A stretch of 64,000 nucleotides of DNA from Sclerodactyla briareus (Eukaryota > Echinodermata > Holothuroidea > Dendrochirotida > Sclerodactylidae), in the NCBI GenBank assembly GCA_026419785.1, contig JAODTK010003466.1, positions 1-64,000 on the forward strand. The letters are read 5' to 3'. Position 1 is the stretch's first letter, and each line of letters begins with the position of its first letter. A program made the position numbers and the translations under genes. Below, one piece after another: positions 45,331-56,439 of the stretch. Under the pieces are notes generated by a model, which worked only from the letters and a program-made list of their open reading frames with translations, searched no databases and was not told the origin of the DNA.

Positions 45331-47107
45331 ACAAAATCAATCTATCGAGCTACTGTTGGACCTCGCCAGCTCCCACTGCGAATGCTGTACTATTTACAAC
45401 CTGCCAGTAAGCCTAGTGGCGACACCTGAAACCCTCGCCCCCAAAATTAGTTTAACAACCATTCCACGCAGGAAATTGACCAACTGCCTACAGATGAAGC
45501 CCCCCCGCGACCATAAGGTGAAAGAACCATCCTGTAGCGAAAAGATCCCTCCTTCCCCAGAAACACGACAACATCCACACAACGTAACGCCCCTTCCTCA
45601 GCCCAGCACACTAGCTAAATAGAAACCACCTATTGAGCACCCGCTATCGTCCTACCAGCAAGGCGACCGTCAAACCTAGGGTAGAATGCCACAAATCGCG
45701 AAACTTAGACCTAGGGGACTTCAGCCGCTGCACAGACAGTCTCGGAATCGGGATCTTAGGATGTCCTGACTGTCACCCGGAGATGAAGTGCCTATCTCGA
45801 CAACACCACCTCCTCAGCCCCCACGATCCTGTTGACCCTCGCACTAATGTCCTTCGACCCTAGCTCCCGGAAGACAAAAGCGCGTACGCTTCAGCTTATC
45901 CACGCGATAATCCTGTGCCACCATACCGGACAATGAATCCCCACCAGCAACACTTCCCTTTTTCCTTATCCCTCCCCAAAGTCCACCTTTTCCCTTCCAC
46001 CACCGCGACTGGAACACCGGATCTGACTGGCGCCCCTCCTTGCTACTCTCCCCGCCCCAACTCCATCCTGAACCCCCTGCACCGCCTCCTCAACTGCCAG
46101 CCCACACTAAAACGGTCCTAGTGTCAAGGCCAGGATCAACCCCGACTTCCGTTGTATCGGTAGCAGCACCCCTCCTAACCTCTTCCACTGACACTCACGT
46201 GCCAAGCCTCGTTCAAGCTCGGCTATTCTATGACACTTCTTACAATCTATAAATATACCCATCCCCGCCGTAGTGTCCTCACAAAGCTCACCTACTTAAA
46301 ACTCAGCCCCGACGACAGATTTACTTTTTTTGTTGATCCACATATAACAACCCTGACAGGCTAGTAGCCTATCCTTCCTCTCATAACAGCAAATAAATAG
46401 AAGACAAAAAGCTACAGATGAAAAATAAGTAGGGGGTCTACCCAGTGAAAAATATGATGCAGAAGAAAAAAAAGAGAGAAAAGGAAAACACACACAAACA
46501 CTAGTTTAACTCCGATGTATTCGACCACGGGTGCCCTTACGAATAAGAATACAATAAAAGGTCAATAATCGTCAAATGATTGAGGAAAACAAGATAGGCC
46601 TTACACATAAACACGAAATCAGATAGAAATACACCACACTCAGTAGCAAGCGCACTACCTCATGATGGAGAAGAAGAAACAAAATCATTACTGTCGACAA
46701 AAGAAGCCAGAGGCTACCTGCACCCGGCCCACGGAGCAGAACAAAACAAGAGACAAAACTGGACAATAGGCTTACGCAAATAAAATAGCACACTCAACAC
46801 TTCACCACAGCGGACATACACACCAGGTATTTGCATACGCATGGAACAGATAATACACACAGGTAAGGAAGGCAGAAAAGAAAGAAAAGCTAGGCCTTTG
46901 CTAGGGAGGGGAACGAGTGGCCTAGAGCAAAAATAGCCCGAAAAAAAAAAACTCACTGAAGAGACTTAAAAAAGCTCAAACACAAAAAATACGAACACAG
47001 AACACACCACTCACGATAGCAAATAGAAAATGACGAAAGGAAGAGCAAAATACTTATGGAAAACGGAGAGAAGAGGCATAATTTGACGACGTCTTGACGT
47101 TGGGGTT

Positions 47108-47115
47108 GGTCATAG
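47108..47115. repeat. LINE target-site duplication, right
   Basis: 'ggtcatag', partner of 42,538-42,545. Confidence 0.85.
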
Positions 47116-48455
47116 CCTATGTTGGTTAGGGTTGTCAATTGTAGAGTTCCTATATCACTTGTCGCAATATAACAACAGCTCATAAAGGAAAAAGAGTTTT
47201 AAGGACACCATGTAGCATGTTTGTGTTGGTATGTTATTCAAATTTGTAGTCAGGACGTATACTAGTACAGCATATGCCCACCCTTGACTGTTATGTGTCA
47301 ACCTGATGCTTGGTGATGTCATTTCATGACCAAAAATTCTTGCAGAGTTATGATCATGTACTACGATGATGGAAAATCAGGCCCACTTGAAAGTTAGGCT
47401 ACTTGAAGACTAACCTTTTCAATGACTTCCTCGTTGCTTTTTCCTGCCTTAACAAAGTTCAGGAAGAGGCTAGCGAGCACTTTGTCGTGCGTGTAGTGTT
47501 GTGTGTGGTCTCGTTGTTTGTGTGTGTGTGTATAACTTTCGCGGTTGAGCAGGATTGCGATGAAATTTTGTGTGATATCGGGTTGGTTGAACACGATCTT
47601 AGATTTTGGCACTAAAGTCACTAATTAAGTAGGGTAATTTCCCCTATTTCATATAATTAATTGTTTAGGCTCGTCAGCAAGATAACGGCTGAACCGTAGG
47701 TGCTAATGTGACTTGGTTGGCCATAGGTGCAGATATAAGGTAGATGAATGATTAGATTTTCAGCGCACACAATGCTATTAAGTTGTCAGTTTGGCATCCT
47801 CCGGGAATTTCAAAGTTTGTCTAAGTTATGGAATATGGTCTACTCAGATCCCGAAAGATTTTTAACAAAAATTTGGTCACTGGAGGTCCCAATAAATGTG
47901 TCCATTTGCATAATTTATTGGAAATCTTAGTTGTTTGATGTCCGATGAAACCTGGTGGGTATGGTGGACCTTTGTTTCTGAGTTTTTTCTCGTATTTGGG
48001 TCCTGGAGGTCATTCAATGTGTCTAAATTTGCATGATATATGCATAATTTTAAAGTTTGTCGGATTTTCATCCAACTTGTGGGTATGGCTCACCATTACT
48101 CTCCAACATTTTTAACATAGACTGGAGGTCATCAATTTGTCTATTTGCCTGGTTTCATCCCAAATTTCAACGTTTGTTCGATTTTCAAGAAGCGCTATTG
48201 TATGGTCTACTCTAGTCCCCCCCCCCCAAATTTTAACATTGACTTGAATCACTATGTTTTTATTAACTGTGTATAATTTGCCTTCAATCCATGCAAATGT
48301 TAAGTTTGCTGATTTCCCATGAAACATATGAGGTGTGGCCCATCCATTAGTCCTAGATATTTGAAACGAGAGCAGAAAATGGGTCAATGAAGTTGGTAAT
48401 ATTTCTAATTTGCATAATTTGGCAATATTAGTCACATTTCTACAATACTTAACCC
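47109..48455 (+). repeat. Intragenic duplication, copy 2 (after LINE)
   Basis: Continues the copy that begins at 42,400. Collinear with 36,737-38,095, including the TG microsatellite (47,487-47,532) and five or more 'ggtcattcaatgtgtc' subunits. Differences from copy 1 are mostly one-base indels. Confidence 0.85.
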
Positions 48456-49794
48456 TAAGGCCTAACCTTGATAACAAGCAGGCTTAGATGTCTCAAGGAA
48501 GAAACCTATGCAAGCTATGCGAAAAATAGAGACACCTTTCTCTAGTATTTTTCCAAATCTATCAGTTATGGATCATTTGGTGAGCCCCAAATACACTGAC
48601 AATGACAGCATGATTTGGTTTCTTCTTCACACCCTGCCTGGTGTTAATAGCCTGACCTAGATAGAGGCTTCAAATATGTAGGGCATAAAGTTGAATTTTC
48701 AGATGCTGACCTCTGTTTCGAGCCATCTTATTCTATAGTTTTCAATCTAATGATAAAGCTGAACACCTGAAATCAACATCACTTACAGAATTTTTTGTAA
48801 TTTGGGTGAATTTTACTTGTTCAGACTTTACCCCTGGGGCACGTAATTTCCTGATCCGGCAATAATTCCCACACCTTTATTTGCCACAAATAACTGACTG
48901 GCTTAACATATATCCCAAATTGTCACCAATCAAAGATAGTTTGTATATAGATTTGGATATTTTGGGAAGTAATCAAGTGAGGAGCAGTATGCTGATATAG
49001 AAGTAGGTGATCATATATAATAATATATCCACCATGTGTGGTATATTGTGTCAACCACTATGGTTGACAGACCACAACATACCAACAAATCACCCTTTGA
49101 ACACCATTCTTCCTCTTAGTGGACTCTATATTGTTCATTGTGCTGGATGATTGCAGGTATAATGATTCCAGTTGGAATAGTTCGAGGTCTGATTTATATT
49201 TAACCTATCAAATGGAAGACTGATGTTTTTGCATTTTGGCAGTTGTGAGGCTTTAATGTCAGTGTCTTGTTGGGGAAATAGTCAGGTGTTAAATACTCTT
49301 TGTTCATCCTAATAATGGAAGAAACACTAATAATTTAAACTTTTGCATACCACATGACCCCCTAATCAGCTTGTGATCAGGGGTCACGTTCTTGAGCGTC
49401 CGCGCATGCGGCAATCGACTCCCTACTTCTAACCTTCTGGACGTGTGAGGAAATATTACATTCAAGGAAGGTCTCAAAAATAATCCTTGGACAGGCAAGA
49501 TTTAACCGTCGAAAAAAGCAAATAGAAGAGAACAAGAGTGCCCAATGGCACGTAGCTCACCCCTGCCCTGTCCATACTCATACTGATATGGATGCTATTA
49601 CAAGTAAATATGTGGTTTTTAATTGGTCATTCCAATGTGTCATCAAACGAGTCCTTCGTATTACATGACCTTGAATCATATAGTTTAAAAAACTTCTAAT
49701 AGACGGTTCTTCGGTCCACACTTTGTTATATTAATGTAGGAGAACATGTCTTCCCCACAAAACACTGTTCAATAATGGATCGAATCCTTTGCAA
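48456..49794. other. MON1 intron, nothing else seen
   Basis: No conserved exon, RNA gene or array recognised. Confidence 0.5.
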
Positions 49795-50230
49795 GAAGGC
49801 TTTTTTGGCCAAAATGACCCTAGATGACATTTCACCTCAATTCCTGACACCCACATGTAACTAATTGGTCACTGATAATACGGATTCAAGTTTCATGAAC
49901 TAGCCCCAATTTAACTGTAGGAGAAGCATTTGCAGTTTTTCCGCAAAAATGGCGGAATTGTCCCCTAGGTGACCTTGGACACTCAACTTCCTAACACCCT
50001 ACCCTGTATGTACCATTAGTCAATGTCAATGACAACTATCATAATCTCCAATTCATCTGAGGGAGAGAAAGGCGTTTTGACTGATTTGACCCCAAACTTA
50101 CCTTTCGGGCAAAAATAACTCCTGGATGACCTTTGACCTCACTTTTCTAACACCCTTGTGTACATTGGTCACATGATACTGCTGACCAAGTTTCATAAAT
50201 CCCCGATTGACTGTAGGGATGGAAGGCATT
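49795..50230 (-). repeat. GGTCAT-family tandem repeat, reverse orientation
   Basis: Three units read 'aaaatgaccctagatgacatttcacctc', 'cctaggtgaccttggacac' and 'ctggatgacctttgacctc', each followed by 'ctaacaccc..tgtatgtacc'; this is the reverse complement of the 61.4-62.3 kb family. Confidence 0.7.
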
Positions 50231-50284
50231 TGACCGTTTTTTTTACTCCTTTTATTACTTGTCAAGAATCAGTCCTGTCGAATC

Positions 50285-50646
50285 TGAAATTGGTCACTGA
50301 TTTAGTAGGCTGTTTCTGTAAACTGCTAATACCGAAACCTTTAACAACACATGGAATGCCTTGTATTGTTTGTGCATGGTGACTAATATAATAAACCCAA
50401 GTGACATAACCAGGCAAGCCGACACTGGGGGGGGGGGGGAGGTGCATACATACCATTGATAATCTATTGTTATTCGTCTCTTCTTGACCAGAGTCTTGTT
50501 AATGAAAAATACAATAATTGGTCCGGATATTCTGTCTATTCATATTAGGTGAAACCGGTTTTTGAGTTGTATGGGGTGTACTGCAAAACAACAGCACCAC
50601 GACCACAAAACAAGTTGCAATAAATGCATGTCCAGAAGATCATCAC
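50285..50646 (+). repeat. Tandem unit alpha (repeat plus exon 11 copy)
   Basis: Unit C-family text ('ggtcactgatttagtagg', 'catggaatgccttgta', 'ccaggcaagccgacactggg') followed by 'aaaatacaataattgg' and the first exon 11 copy. The same order recurs at 50,640-51,061 as unit beta. Confidence 0.75.
50549..50646 (+). CDS. mon1: MON1 exon 11, copy alpha (3' truncated)
   Basis: Acceptor 'tctgtctattcatattag'. Reads KPVFELYGVYCKTTAP, then AINA and QKII in neighbouring frames, matching MON1 'W-V-T-x-x-F-E-L-Y-x-x-x-x-P-x-x-x-K-x-x-A-I-N-A-x-x-K-L-L-x-W-I-K'. The K/R-W-I-K end and splice donor are missing: sequence passes straight into the next repeat unit. The phase does not join exon 10 without an indel. 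Confidence 0.65.
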
Positions 50647-51061
50647 TGTGAATTAGTAGGACTGTTTTCTGTTAAATGCTATACACTGAAATCTTTGGGC
50701 AGACACATGGAATGCCTTTGTAATTGTTTGCATGGTGAATTATAAAAGAAGTAAGACAGAATCGCTAGCTTGTATAGGCATAACCTTGAAGACAAAGCCA
50801 GCTGTGGTGGGATTGAGTTAAACATAACCGTGAACATCGTTACAAGTGATAATATTATTGGTTGGATTCTTCTTCTTTCAGACATGACTATAATATATGT
50901 ATGAAAATACAATATTGATCTATATTATCTGTTCATTCTGTGACAACTGCCTGGCTGTGTGTGAGCACTGTATGGTTTGTGTTGTTCAATGCTCCCACAC
51001 TGACGCCCAAACGACTATGCAGTTGCAATAATGCGTCCAAGAAAATCCTCAAATGATTAAG
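50647..51061 (+). repeat. Tandem unit beta (repeat plus exon 11 copy)
   Basis: Second copy of the alpha unit: 'gaattagtaggactg', 'cacatggaatgcctttgtaa', 'atgaaaatacaatattg', then the second exon 11 copy ending in a donor. Confidence 0.7.
50940..51061 (+). CDS. mon1: MON1 exon 11, copy beta (with donor)
   Basis: The 3' part reads A-V-A-I-(N-A)-V-Q-(K)-I-L-K-(W)-I-K across frames and stops at donor 'gtcagt' in phase 0, which fits exon 12 (R-E-E). The 5' part 'gagcactgtatggtttgtg' corresponds to F-E-L-Y-G of copy alpha but is damaged, and I see no convincing acceptor within 50 bp upstream. Alpha has the good start, beta the good end. Confidence 0.65.
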
Positions 51062-51207
51062 GTCAGTTGTCGGTGTCTTCTCCTGACGCTACCCTTTGAA
51101 TCATCAAAGTGTGGTTACCTGTCCAGTTATTGAACAGAGTTTACCGAAACTACCAGTGTAAAGAATTTGAGCTTCATGTGTGTGTGAGTGGTAATTGGAG
51201 TGGAGAG

Positions 51208-51235
51208 GTAATGTGAGAACATCTGCGCATGCATT
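51208..51235 (+). repeat. Left terminal inverted repeat, second DIRS element
   Basis: 'gtaatgtgagaac' + 'tctgcgcatgc', complementary to 56,209-56,237 with 2-3 differences. Confidence 0.75.
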
Positions 51236-51769
51236 GTTCAGTCTGAGGATGTCTGAGTATAGCATCGCTGTGTGGTGTCACGTGTGACGGTCACCCTAGC
51301 CCATGAGACGCTGCGAGCAACCGCGTCAGCCCCGTAATACGGAAGTACGACATACAAGGGAGGGATGGAGGCAACATTACCTCTCCTCCAATTCCATCAA
51401 AAAATAGATCAAGCTTCTACTTGGTAAGTGCTTCGTTTACTTTCCATTTTTATGTGTAATTTCCGTTCTGTGGGCAGTGTGCGACTTTAAGCAGGACCTG
51501 GCCTCAGCAGGTCATAGGAAACTGTACACCAATGCAGAAAAAAATTGACAGGGAGTTACCTGTTCAGAGCCTGTCATGCATGCACTTGACTGGTAACAAA
51601 ATGCAACACGGCATAATTCTCTTGAGATTAAATATATACAGCATAATAATGCAGATGGACGACTATCCTTTTAGTTGCCGCCCCCGCACCGCTCATATGA
51701 AAATGTTACGGGGCCACATGTTGGCTACCTGATGTAGCATTATTTCCTTAATGCTACCTACATAGCGTT

Positions 51770-52681
51770 CATATAATCTTGGACTTTTCGCAGTGATGAG
51801 TTTGTTGTAGTATTCTTTGAATTCTTTCGCTTTTCCATCCTGCTTGGTTCAAAATAGTAGATCAATGAACCTTGCTTGGGAAGCTTTAAAGACGGAGGCT
51901 GTGCGAACGAATTGAGGCTTAAAAAATGTACATTAATCCAAGCTTTGAGCATCAACAGTCCTCTCACCCTCTTGACTATAGTTCCGTGGCCACGTCTTGT
52001 TGCGGTTTACGAAAACTGATGAATAACTTTCTTTTCGTCTGCCTCGCTACTTGACATAAGTTCGATCAAGTTAATGAAGGAGGTAAGTGTAAAACGCAAC
52101 CCCTGTCTGGGGATAGCAGAGAATTTAAGTTTTACAGAGCCCACATTGCCAGGCTGACTCTGCTTTAGCAATCTTGAAACAAAGAATGTTTACTGTGCTA
52201 AGGCATCTATACCCTCTATGTCTTTCTATAGATAAAGTGATAGTCTGCTGGCCCGCTTGGGCAGACACCAGAGTGACCAGCATACAAGTCCTTCAAAGTG
52301 AAGTTTACTTGAGGGTTTAAATTTCGGGCAGGTGGGAGCTGCCGCAAGTAGTCTAAGACCCACTTTTGACAATCCCAAACACAGCTGTAGCGCGGACTGG
52401 GCGGTTTTTGAGTTTAACACTCTCCCTTGAAAAAACGCGAAAAAAGGGGGTGGCTTCCAACTGTGTAAGGGCCATCCAACGTGGCTACTGAGGAGATAGC
52501 TGCCCGAGCTGTGTTCAGAGCACGTAGCCCAAAATGGAAATAAGTCCGTGAGAATTCCTATTCTATCACTGTAGGGGCAGTGGTTATGCAACAGATTATT
52601 TCTTGTTGACGACAAAAGTGCAACCACTTGCTGATTGTATACGTTGTATTGCTGGGTGGTAGATTTTCGCCAGGAGGCCAA
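51770..52681 (-). pseudogene. Tyrosine recombinase of second DIRS element
   Basis: Minus frame from 52,681: MASWRKSTTQQYNVYNQQ (SAM-like N-terminal domain), then TDLF, NTARAAISS-type and DGPYTVGSHP-type text in a neighbouring frame, VFNSRPAQS, and WDCQKV..LRQLPPA, matching the R-Y-x-x-x-W-D-V-x-x-V-L box of DIRS/Ngaro integrases. The catalytic end is at 51,960-51,790: NQAGWKSEK followed by a Tyr-bearing 'R-x-x-x-K' stretch. Integrates circular cDNA. Two or more frameshifts. Confidence 0.85.
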
Positions 52682-52704
52682 GAGATTTCACACCAGTGAG
52701 CTGA

Positions 52705-53700
52705 TTACTCCCTGACTTTGGAGCGATTTCTCCGACACCTGCAAGCCAAAAGAGGAGAGCTTATGAATATGGTGGCATTCATTTGGGTGTGAGGTTGGGT
52801 GACAGAGTTATGACTGGAGCAGAAAATTGGCGGGGCTACTAGCAGCCGAAGCAATGCCAGCAACCATGGTTTTGTCGGCCATTTAGGAACCAACCATTAC
52901 GATCCCTCTGGCCTGGTCCCCTCTTCTCTATCTTTTGGCCCAACATCTACCCACAATAGCCCTGGGGAAATGCGTAAAAATCATAATCATGCCAGTTCAA
53001 TGAAAAAGAAAGCATCCAATGCCTCTGCCCCAGGGTCAGTGTTGCTAAGCAGCATCCCAAGCTGTCTGTGCATTGTTTCTCATGGTAAACAGATCAATTG
53101 CTGGCGTTCCATATCATGGCCAACTTGTTTTGAACACCGCAGGGCCCAAGAATCATTCTAACCTGACCATCAAATTTCCCTCGATTTGTTATTGCAGTCA
53201 CATTTTTCCTTCTCCGTAGAAGATGCGTGACACCATATCTGTCTTTGGTGGACCAGTGCCAAATGGTTTTGGCCAGCGCATTACATGCAATAGATTCATG
53301 CCCACCATGTGGTTAATGTAGGCCATGGGGACGCCGGTGGTGTTAACACCCGACGTAGAGACAACATGACCATTCTTCCTCCAGAACAGAAGAGCCTGCA
53401 GCCAAAAGCTGCCATCATCCTAATCTAAATAATATATCTCATTATTCTTTGAACGTGCCAGCTCAAGCGCATTCCACCTCACCAATGTTGTGTTTCCATC
53501 CGTTGCACCCCAACCAGGGAAGATGCATCACTGGTGATAAGATACTGGCTCCGCCATGAGAGTGGCTTTTTGGAAGTGCCCAACCTCTCAATCCAATCCA
53601 CCATTCAGTTCCTTTATTGCTCGAGACCGAAGAGTCCTAGGCCTATCAAAATGACTGCATTAGCTTTCCTTCAGTGCTGCAAATTTTGTCTATTCCATTG
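52705..53700 (-). pseudogene. RNase H and C-terminal pol region, second DIRS element
   Basis: VNTTGVPMAYINHMVG (minus, 53,346-53,300) is the RNase H box 'D-N-T-T-A-V-A-Y-I-N-x-M-G-G'. SFSLNWHDYDFYAFP (53,015-52,972) and PKWPTKPW then LLRLLVAPPI (52,890-52,815) are the conserved boxes between RNase H and the recombinase in DIRS-group pol. Frames change several times. Confidence 0.85.
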
Positions 53701-53738
53701 GCCTATAAATTAAAGGGCCAAACTGTAACTGCGGAAGC

Positions 53739-54560
53739 GTGGCCACTATTTTCCAAAACCGTTTGGCCACCTTCGGAACTGACAGTTTTTCACCGTATGA
53801 AGGAGCATTGTGGACAACTCCTGAATTTCTGAAATTTTGTCTGGAGGGAGATGACCTCCATGGTGGGCAAATTTATCAGGACCGAACCAGAAATTTTCAA
53901 AAAACATGTGCTGGTCCCCGTGTCAAAACTGAACTTCTCATGGGTGAACAACAAACCAGCTTGAGAAGCGAAGCGCCGTTTGGGCTACCCGCTTCAACAT
54001 CCTCCTTCGAAACGTTTGCAATAACTACGTTCATCCATGTATGAAACAATAGTTATCCCATGTACCTAGGTGGCCAGCCAAGGTGGGTTTCAAGAGCTTG
54101 TGAACAAACGTGGAGCTGACGACAGGCCGTTGGGCAAATGCCCCAATTGGTACGCCACACCTTCACAGAAGCGAAACTTTCCTGCTCTGCCATGAAATAG
54201 GGACCGTTAATGGGCTTTCTCATATGGATAGATGCCAATATAGCAGTTCTGCGTAATGAACTGCAGCCGTAGCAAAGGTATCCATCTTAAAATGGTGGTA
54301 CTGGGGACATGTTGATTTAGCTCAATAAATCTCTAAATCATCCGAATTTTGCCGTCCTTTTAGGTCATGGCAAAACATTAGAGAGAAACCTTGCTCGCAA
54401 GAAGCAGTTCGATGACCCCCTTATTCAAAGGCCTTTCAATTTCCACATCTATGCCCGAAGCCTCAGAAGCACTAGTTTGTAAGGGATGGGGAGGCTGTAA
54501 ATGCAAAGGCGGTTGGCTGTCCCACAGAACATCGATGGTGTGCCTGCAGAGACAGTGCAA
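53739..54560 (-). pseudogene. Reverse transcriptase of second DIRS element
   Basis: Minus strand: IDVEIERPLNKGVIELLLAS (54,450-54,395) is the 'E-I-x-x-L-L-x-K-G-A-I' start of DIRS RT; next ASIHM near 54,235 (motif A region), YQFGAFAQRP-type text at about 54,150 and KPTLAT near 54,080. The palm continues to about 53,740 with LGFVVHP-like text near 53,945. Frame broken at least three times; catalytic Asp pair not readable. Confidence 0.8.
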
Positions 54561-54659
54561 TTATAATCGATCTGGGTCAGCCACTCCCTTGTGGGTTAAA
54601 GAGTGCGAGGGGCGGCCTCCATCACAGCCGTCGGAACATAAGCAAGAAAATGCGAGAAA

Positions 54660-56160
54660 ACCCTTACCCCTCTGGCAAGGTTAGTGGCTTCTGCCCCCGT
54701 TTAGATCCTGTTGCCCTTGCGCTTCTTTGTTGGCGGTAATCCTCGCGCCTCTGGCCTTGTAGCTGGAGCGGTGGGACTGCCCTGGTGCCAAAAAAGGATG
54801 CTGAGGTGAGAGGAACCCCAATCGGCATTGCGGTAGCGTTGCTGAGAGCCATAGAATATGCGTTGGCTTGAAAGCGTTGCGAAAACTTCTTCCGTGGGGC
54901 GCTTTCACATCACGCCAGCAGCCTTTTGTTCCTCATCCAAATCCTTCACACTGTTTTCGGAATGATCATTCCCGAAGAGCCCTCTTTCGATTTACTGAGG
55001 GGGTTTGCACAACTGAACGTAACCTGGTTCGGGCTTAATAGGTTCCTTCCGGAGGAGGTTCAGCTCAAACACGGAGCTGAACAGTAATTGCCAGCGATCC
55101 TCCTCAGTTCAGCAAGTGAGCCTTCTTGAAGCTTCCCCTGGCCATTGCGGTGAGACCTTTCACTAGAGGCCTGCACAACATCGTTGGAGCTTTAGGTCCG
55201 AAGAGCAGTTTTCTACGTTAGTTCTCTCCCACCATTAGTGGGTTGACCCTCGTGTACTTGCAACGCCTCGCAATTCTCTGTTTCCCCCCCCCCCCCCCCC
55301 CCCTCTGGCCGAACGTATTTTCTGCGGGTTCCTGCATTTGAATATCCTCCCTTTAGAGGTGAGCAAACAGTTCAAGCTATATTGCCAACTGCGGCTCTAT
55401 AGGCCTCCACATCTGGGGTGGCCATGAATCTACATGCAAACCCAACCGAATCATCAGCTGTAGATCCCTCCCTTCAGCTGGCTGCGGTCATATCGTATCC
55501 TCCTCCAAATTCCGGTGAAATGCAATCTCTGGTCCCCAACGGAACTTGTATGCACTGTGAGTGTGAGAAGGGCTATACCCTCCCCTCCGTGGCTAGGGCT
55601 TGTTGAGCATCAGTCTGGTTACCATGTGAGAATTCAGCAAAAAACCCCAGAGAAAAAAAAAAAAAGACTCCAGCCAGTCCCCCATCACTCTGTGTTTGCC
55701 TACTTCTGTATTAGTAGTAGTATGGAGGGCAGCTTTGCCTTTGGAGGTGGAACTGGTTCTTGGACGATTTGGACTCCTTTTTTTTCTCTGCTGCTTTTTT
55801 TGGGTTTTGCTCCAAAGGTCTTCCCATCAGCAAAGTTCTTTCCGAAAAAGACTTGCAGGGGCCGAGGACCTAGCCACCGACGACGATCCTGGCGTAGGCC
55901 TAAGCCTAAGCCCCGCCTTAAACAGGCCCCGGAAAACCTGCCAGTAGCACCCTCTATGCACTGCGGAGCGCTAGGCTCGAATGCCCCCGCATGTTACATG
56001 CCTGGCTTGTCATCCCGCCGAAAAAACGGACATCGTGTTGGAAAATCCATGAAAACCGTTCTATTGTCGTACGTAAAAATCTCAGTGATCGAGCGGAAAT
56101 TGGCGAATATGAGCTGAATCGCGGGGAACTTGAATTCGAAAATAGTTTCCGATATTCAGT
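54660..56160 (-). pseudogene. Gag-like ORF region, second DIRS element
   Basis: The end of this minus-strand region reads SFFGTRAVPPLQLQGQRRED and KEAQGQQDLNGGRS, rich in Gly, Arg, Gln, like the C-terminus of DIRS gag-like proteins just before the RT ORF. Upstream minus frames give VFFGKNFADGKTFGAKPKKS (about 55,850). No zinc knuckle seen. A run of about 17 C lies at 55,286-55,302. The 200-codon plus-strand frame at 55,515-56,117 overlaps this region antisense and I regard it as a shadow. Confidence 0.5.
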
Positions 56161-56208
56161 GAGGGAAGGCTGAGTAATGTCGCACGCAAAAATAGCAGAC
56201 GTACTTAC

Positions 56209-56237
56209 AAGCATGCGCAGACGGTTCTCACATTGCC
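56209..56237 (-). repeat. Right terminal inverted repeat, second DIRS element
   Basis: Complement of 51,208-51,235. Confidence 0.75.
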
Positions 56238-56439
56238 AGAATGGAAATCACATCATAAAATGATATGAACCTCATAGTCTTTACTTAGGTCATATGTGCA
56301 TCGATTTTCAACAAAGATAATGGCTAAATAGTGGACATGTTTTTGATTCCTTGACTCCAGTCAGGGAATCTATGCAGTCATGACAGCATTTGTGTGTATA
56401 ATGTGTTTGACACATAGCTTGTGAGAGCAAATCTTGACC

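Larger units (their letters stand above)
42546..47108 (-). mobile_element. Near full-length CR1/Jockey-group LINE, minus strand
   Basis: Splits the second copy of the intragenic duplication, so its ends are fixed to the base by comparison with 36,730-36,750. Read on the minus strand: about 1.7 kb of 5' sequence without recognised domains (47.1-45.4 kb), an AP-type endonuclease (about 45.3-44.6 kb), reverse transcriptase (about 44.06-43.2 kb), a C-terminal region and a 3' tail of repeated 'taaac' (42,546-42,567). 7-bp target-site duplication. All reading frames are interrupted by indels, so it is inactive as written. Confidence 0.9.
51208..56237 (-). mobile_element. Second DIRS-type retrotransposon, minus strand
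   Basis: Ends are imperfect inverted repeats: 'aatgtgagaacatctgcgca' at 51,210-51,229 against the complement 'aatgtgagaaccgtctgcgc' at 56,217-56,236. On the minus strand the order is gag-like region (about 56.15-54.66 kb), reverse transcriptase (54.56-53.74 kb), RNase H (53.7-53.0 kb) and tyrosine recombinase (52.68-51.77 kb). Proteins differ clearly from those of the 25-31 kb element, so it is another lineage. Inserted in the last MON1 intron, antisense to the gene. Frameshifted in several places. Confidence 0.85.

Noticed and set aside
55515-56117. 200-codon plus-strand frame as a gene
   Set aside because: It lies antisense to the gag-like region of the second DIRS element, is low in conserved motifs and has no splice or promoter context.
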